The notes under the pieces: model-generated
Database searches by the model: none
What the model saw: the letters and a program-made list of their open reading frames with translations, nothing else
What the model was told of the DNA's origin: nothing
Shown here: one piece after another, positions 63,739 through 64,000 of the stretch
Layout: each line of letters begins with the position of its first letter
Position numbering within the stretch: position 1 is the stretch's first letter
Assembly (NCBI GenBank): GCA_948567375.1
Contig: OX419757.1
Location: 65,596,001-65,660,000 of the forward strand
Source: Lunularia cruciata
Taxonomy: Eukaryota > Streptophyta > Marchantiopsida > Lunulariales > Lunulariaceae
Length of the DNA stretch: 64,000 nucleotides
Direction: 5' to 3'
Translations under genes and position numbers: made by a program

Positions 63739-64000
63739 TGTAATAGTATGGAGTTTAGTGATATAGTTAGTAAGGCTAATGAAGTAGAGAATAAACCAAA
63801 TTAGCCTAGAATATTCCAAAAGCATCTAGGAAGCTTCATGACTAGTTAACTTGCGCTCCAAGCAAGTAGCTTTTAGAAAGAAGCTTCTAGAAGCTTCTAA
63901 CTAGCTTAGCTTGCACGCCAAGTAGGCGGCTTCTAGAAGGAAGCTTCTTGAGAAGCTTTCTAGTTAACTTGGCTTGCACTCTAAGAAATCAGCTTGAGGA
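63739..64000 (+). repeat. Second chromovirus-type LTR, cut by the window edge
   Basis: From TGTAATAGTATGGAG onward it matches the reverse complement of the 10041-10452 LTR (GCCTAGAATATTCCAAAAG, TTAGCTTGCACGCCAA, CTAGAAGGAAGCTTCTTGAG, TTGGCTTGCACTCTAAG). It is therefore the same family in + orientation. It is clearly more diverged than the two LTRs of the full element are from each other. The window ends inside it, so whether it is a solo LTR or the 5' end of another element cannot be told. Four alternating GAA/TTC units with 5-bp spacing occur at 63880-63897. Confidence 0.9.

Overview
This is a nuclear segment of a land plant. Intron-bearing genes have GT-AG splice sites. The genes are typical plant families: 3-ketoacyl-CoA synthase, the ESCRT-I subunit ELC/VPS23, mitochondrial ATP synthase beta, a DAR-type mitochondrial GTPase and an F-box/kelch-like protein. 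There is a tRNA-Tyr(GUA) with a short intron, and the repeats are Copia and chromodomain-Gypsy retroelements. A bryophyte, most likely a moss, is my guess from the general look of the proteins and repeats; the window alone does not prove it.

Layout: (1) 1-20.5 kb is an AT-rich retroelement block. It holds an old, decayed Copia element on the + strand (about 1.02-8.41 kb) that carries a nearly full-length, degenerate 18S rRNA gene with 5' spacer and a little ITS1 between its protease and integrase regions. It also holds a younger, structurally complete chromovirus on the - strand (10041-16381, 412-bp LTRs, ATTTG target duplication). (2) 20.5-62.3 kb is a gene island: KCS (+, 23.5-25.1 kb), a coiled-coil gene with an uncertain end (+, 33.0-34.8 kb), F-box protein (-, 36.2-37.6 kb), tRNA-Tyr (-, 41.2 kb), ELC/TSG101 (-, 44.3-45.8 kb), a DAR GTPase (-, 8 exons, 48.0-50.7 kb) divergently paired with a charged nuclear protein (+, 8 exons, 51.4-54.6 kb), and mitochondrial ATP synthase beta (-, 9 exons, 57.5-61.3 kb). 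A dispersed-repeat copy sits at about 30.5-31.7 kb. (3) 62.3-64.0 kb is repeat again: another dispersed-repeat copy and the start of a second chromovirus-type LTR (+ strand) that runs off the window.

The host genes are housekeeping or cuticle/trafficking genes with no sign of one pathway. The DAR GTPase and the charged nuclear protein share a roughly 750-bp divergent intergenic region. The most unusual features are the rDNA-bearing Copia element, in which the rRNA segment lies in the same sense as the element and replaces only a few codons, and the chromovirus LTR, whose region upstream of the TATA box is packed with GAAnnTTC palindromes resembling heat-shock elements.
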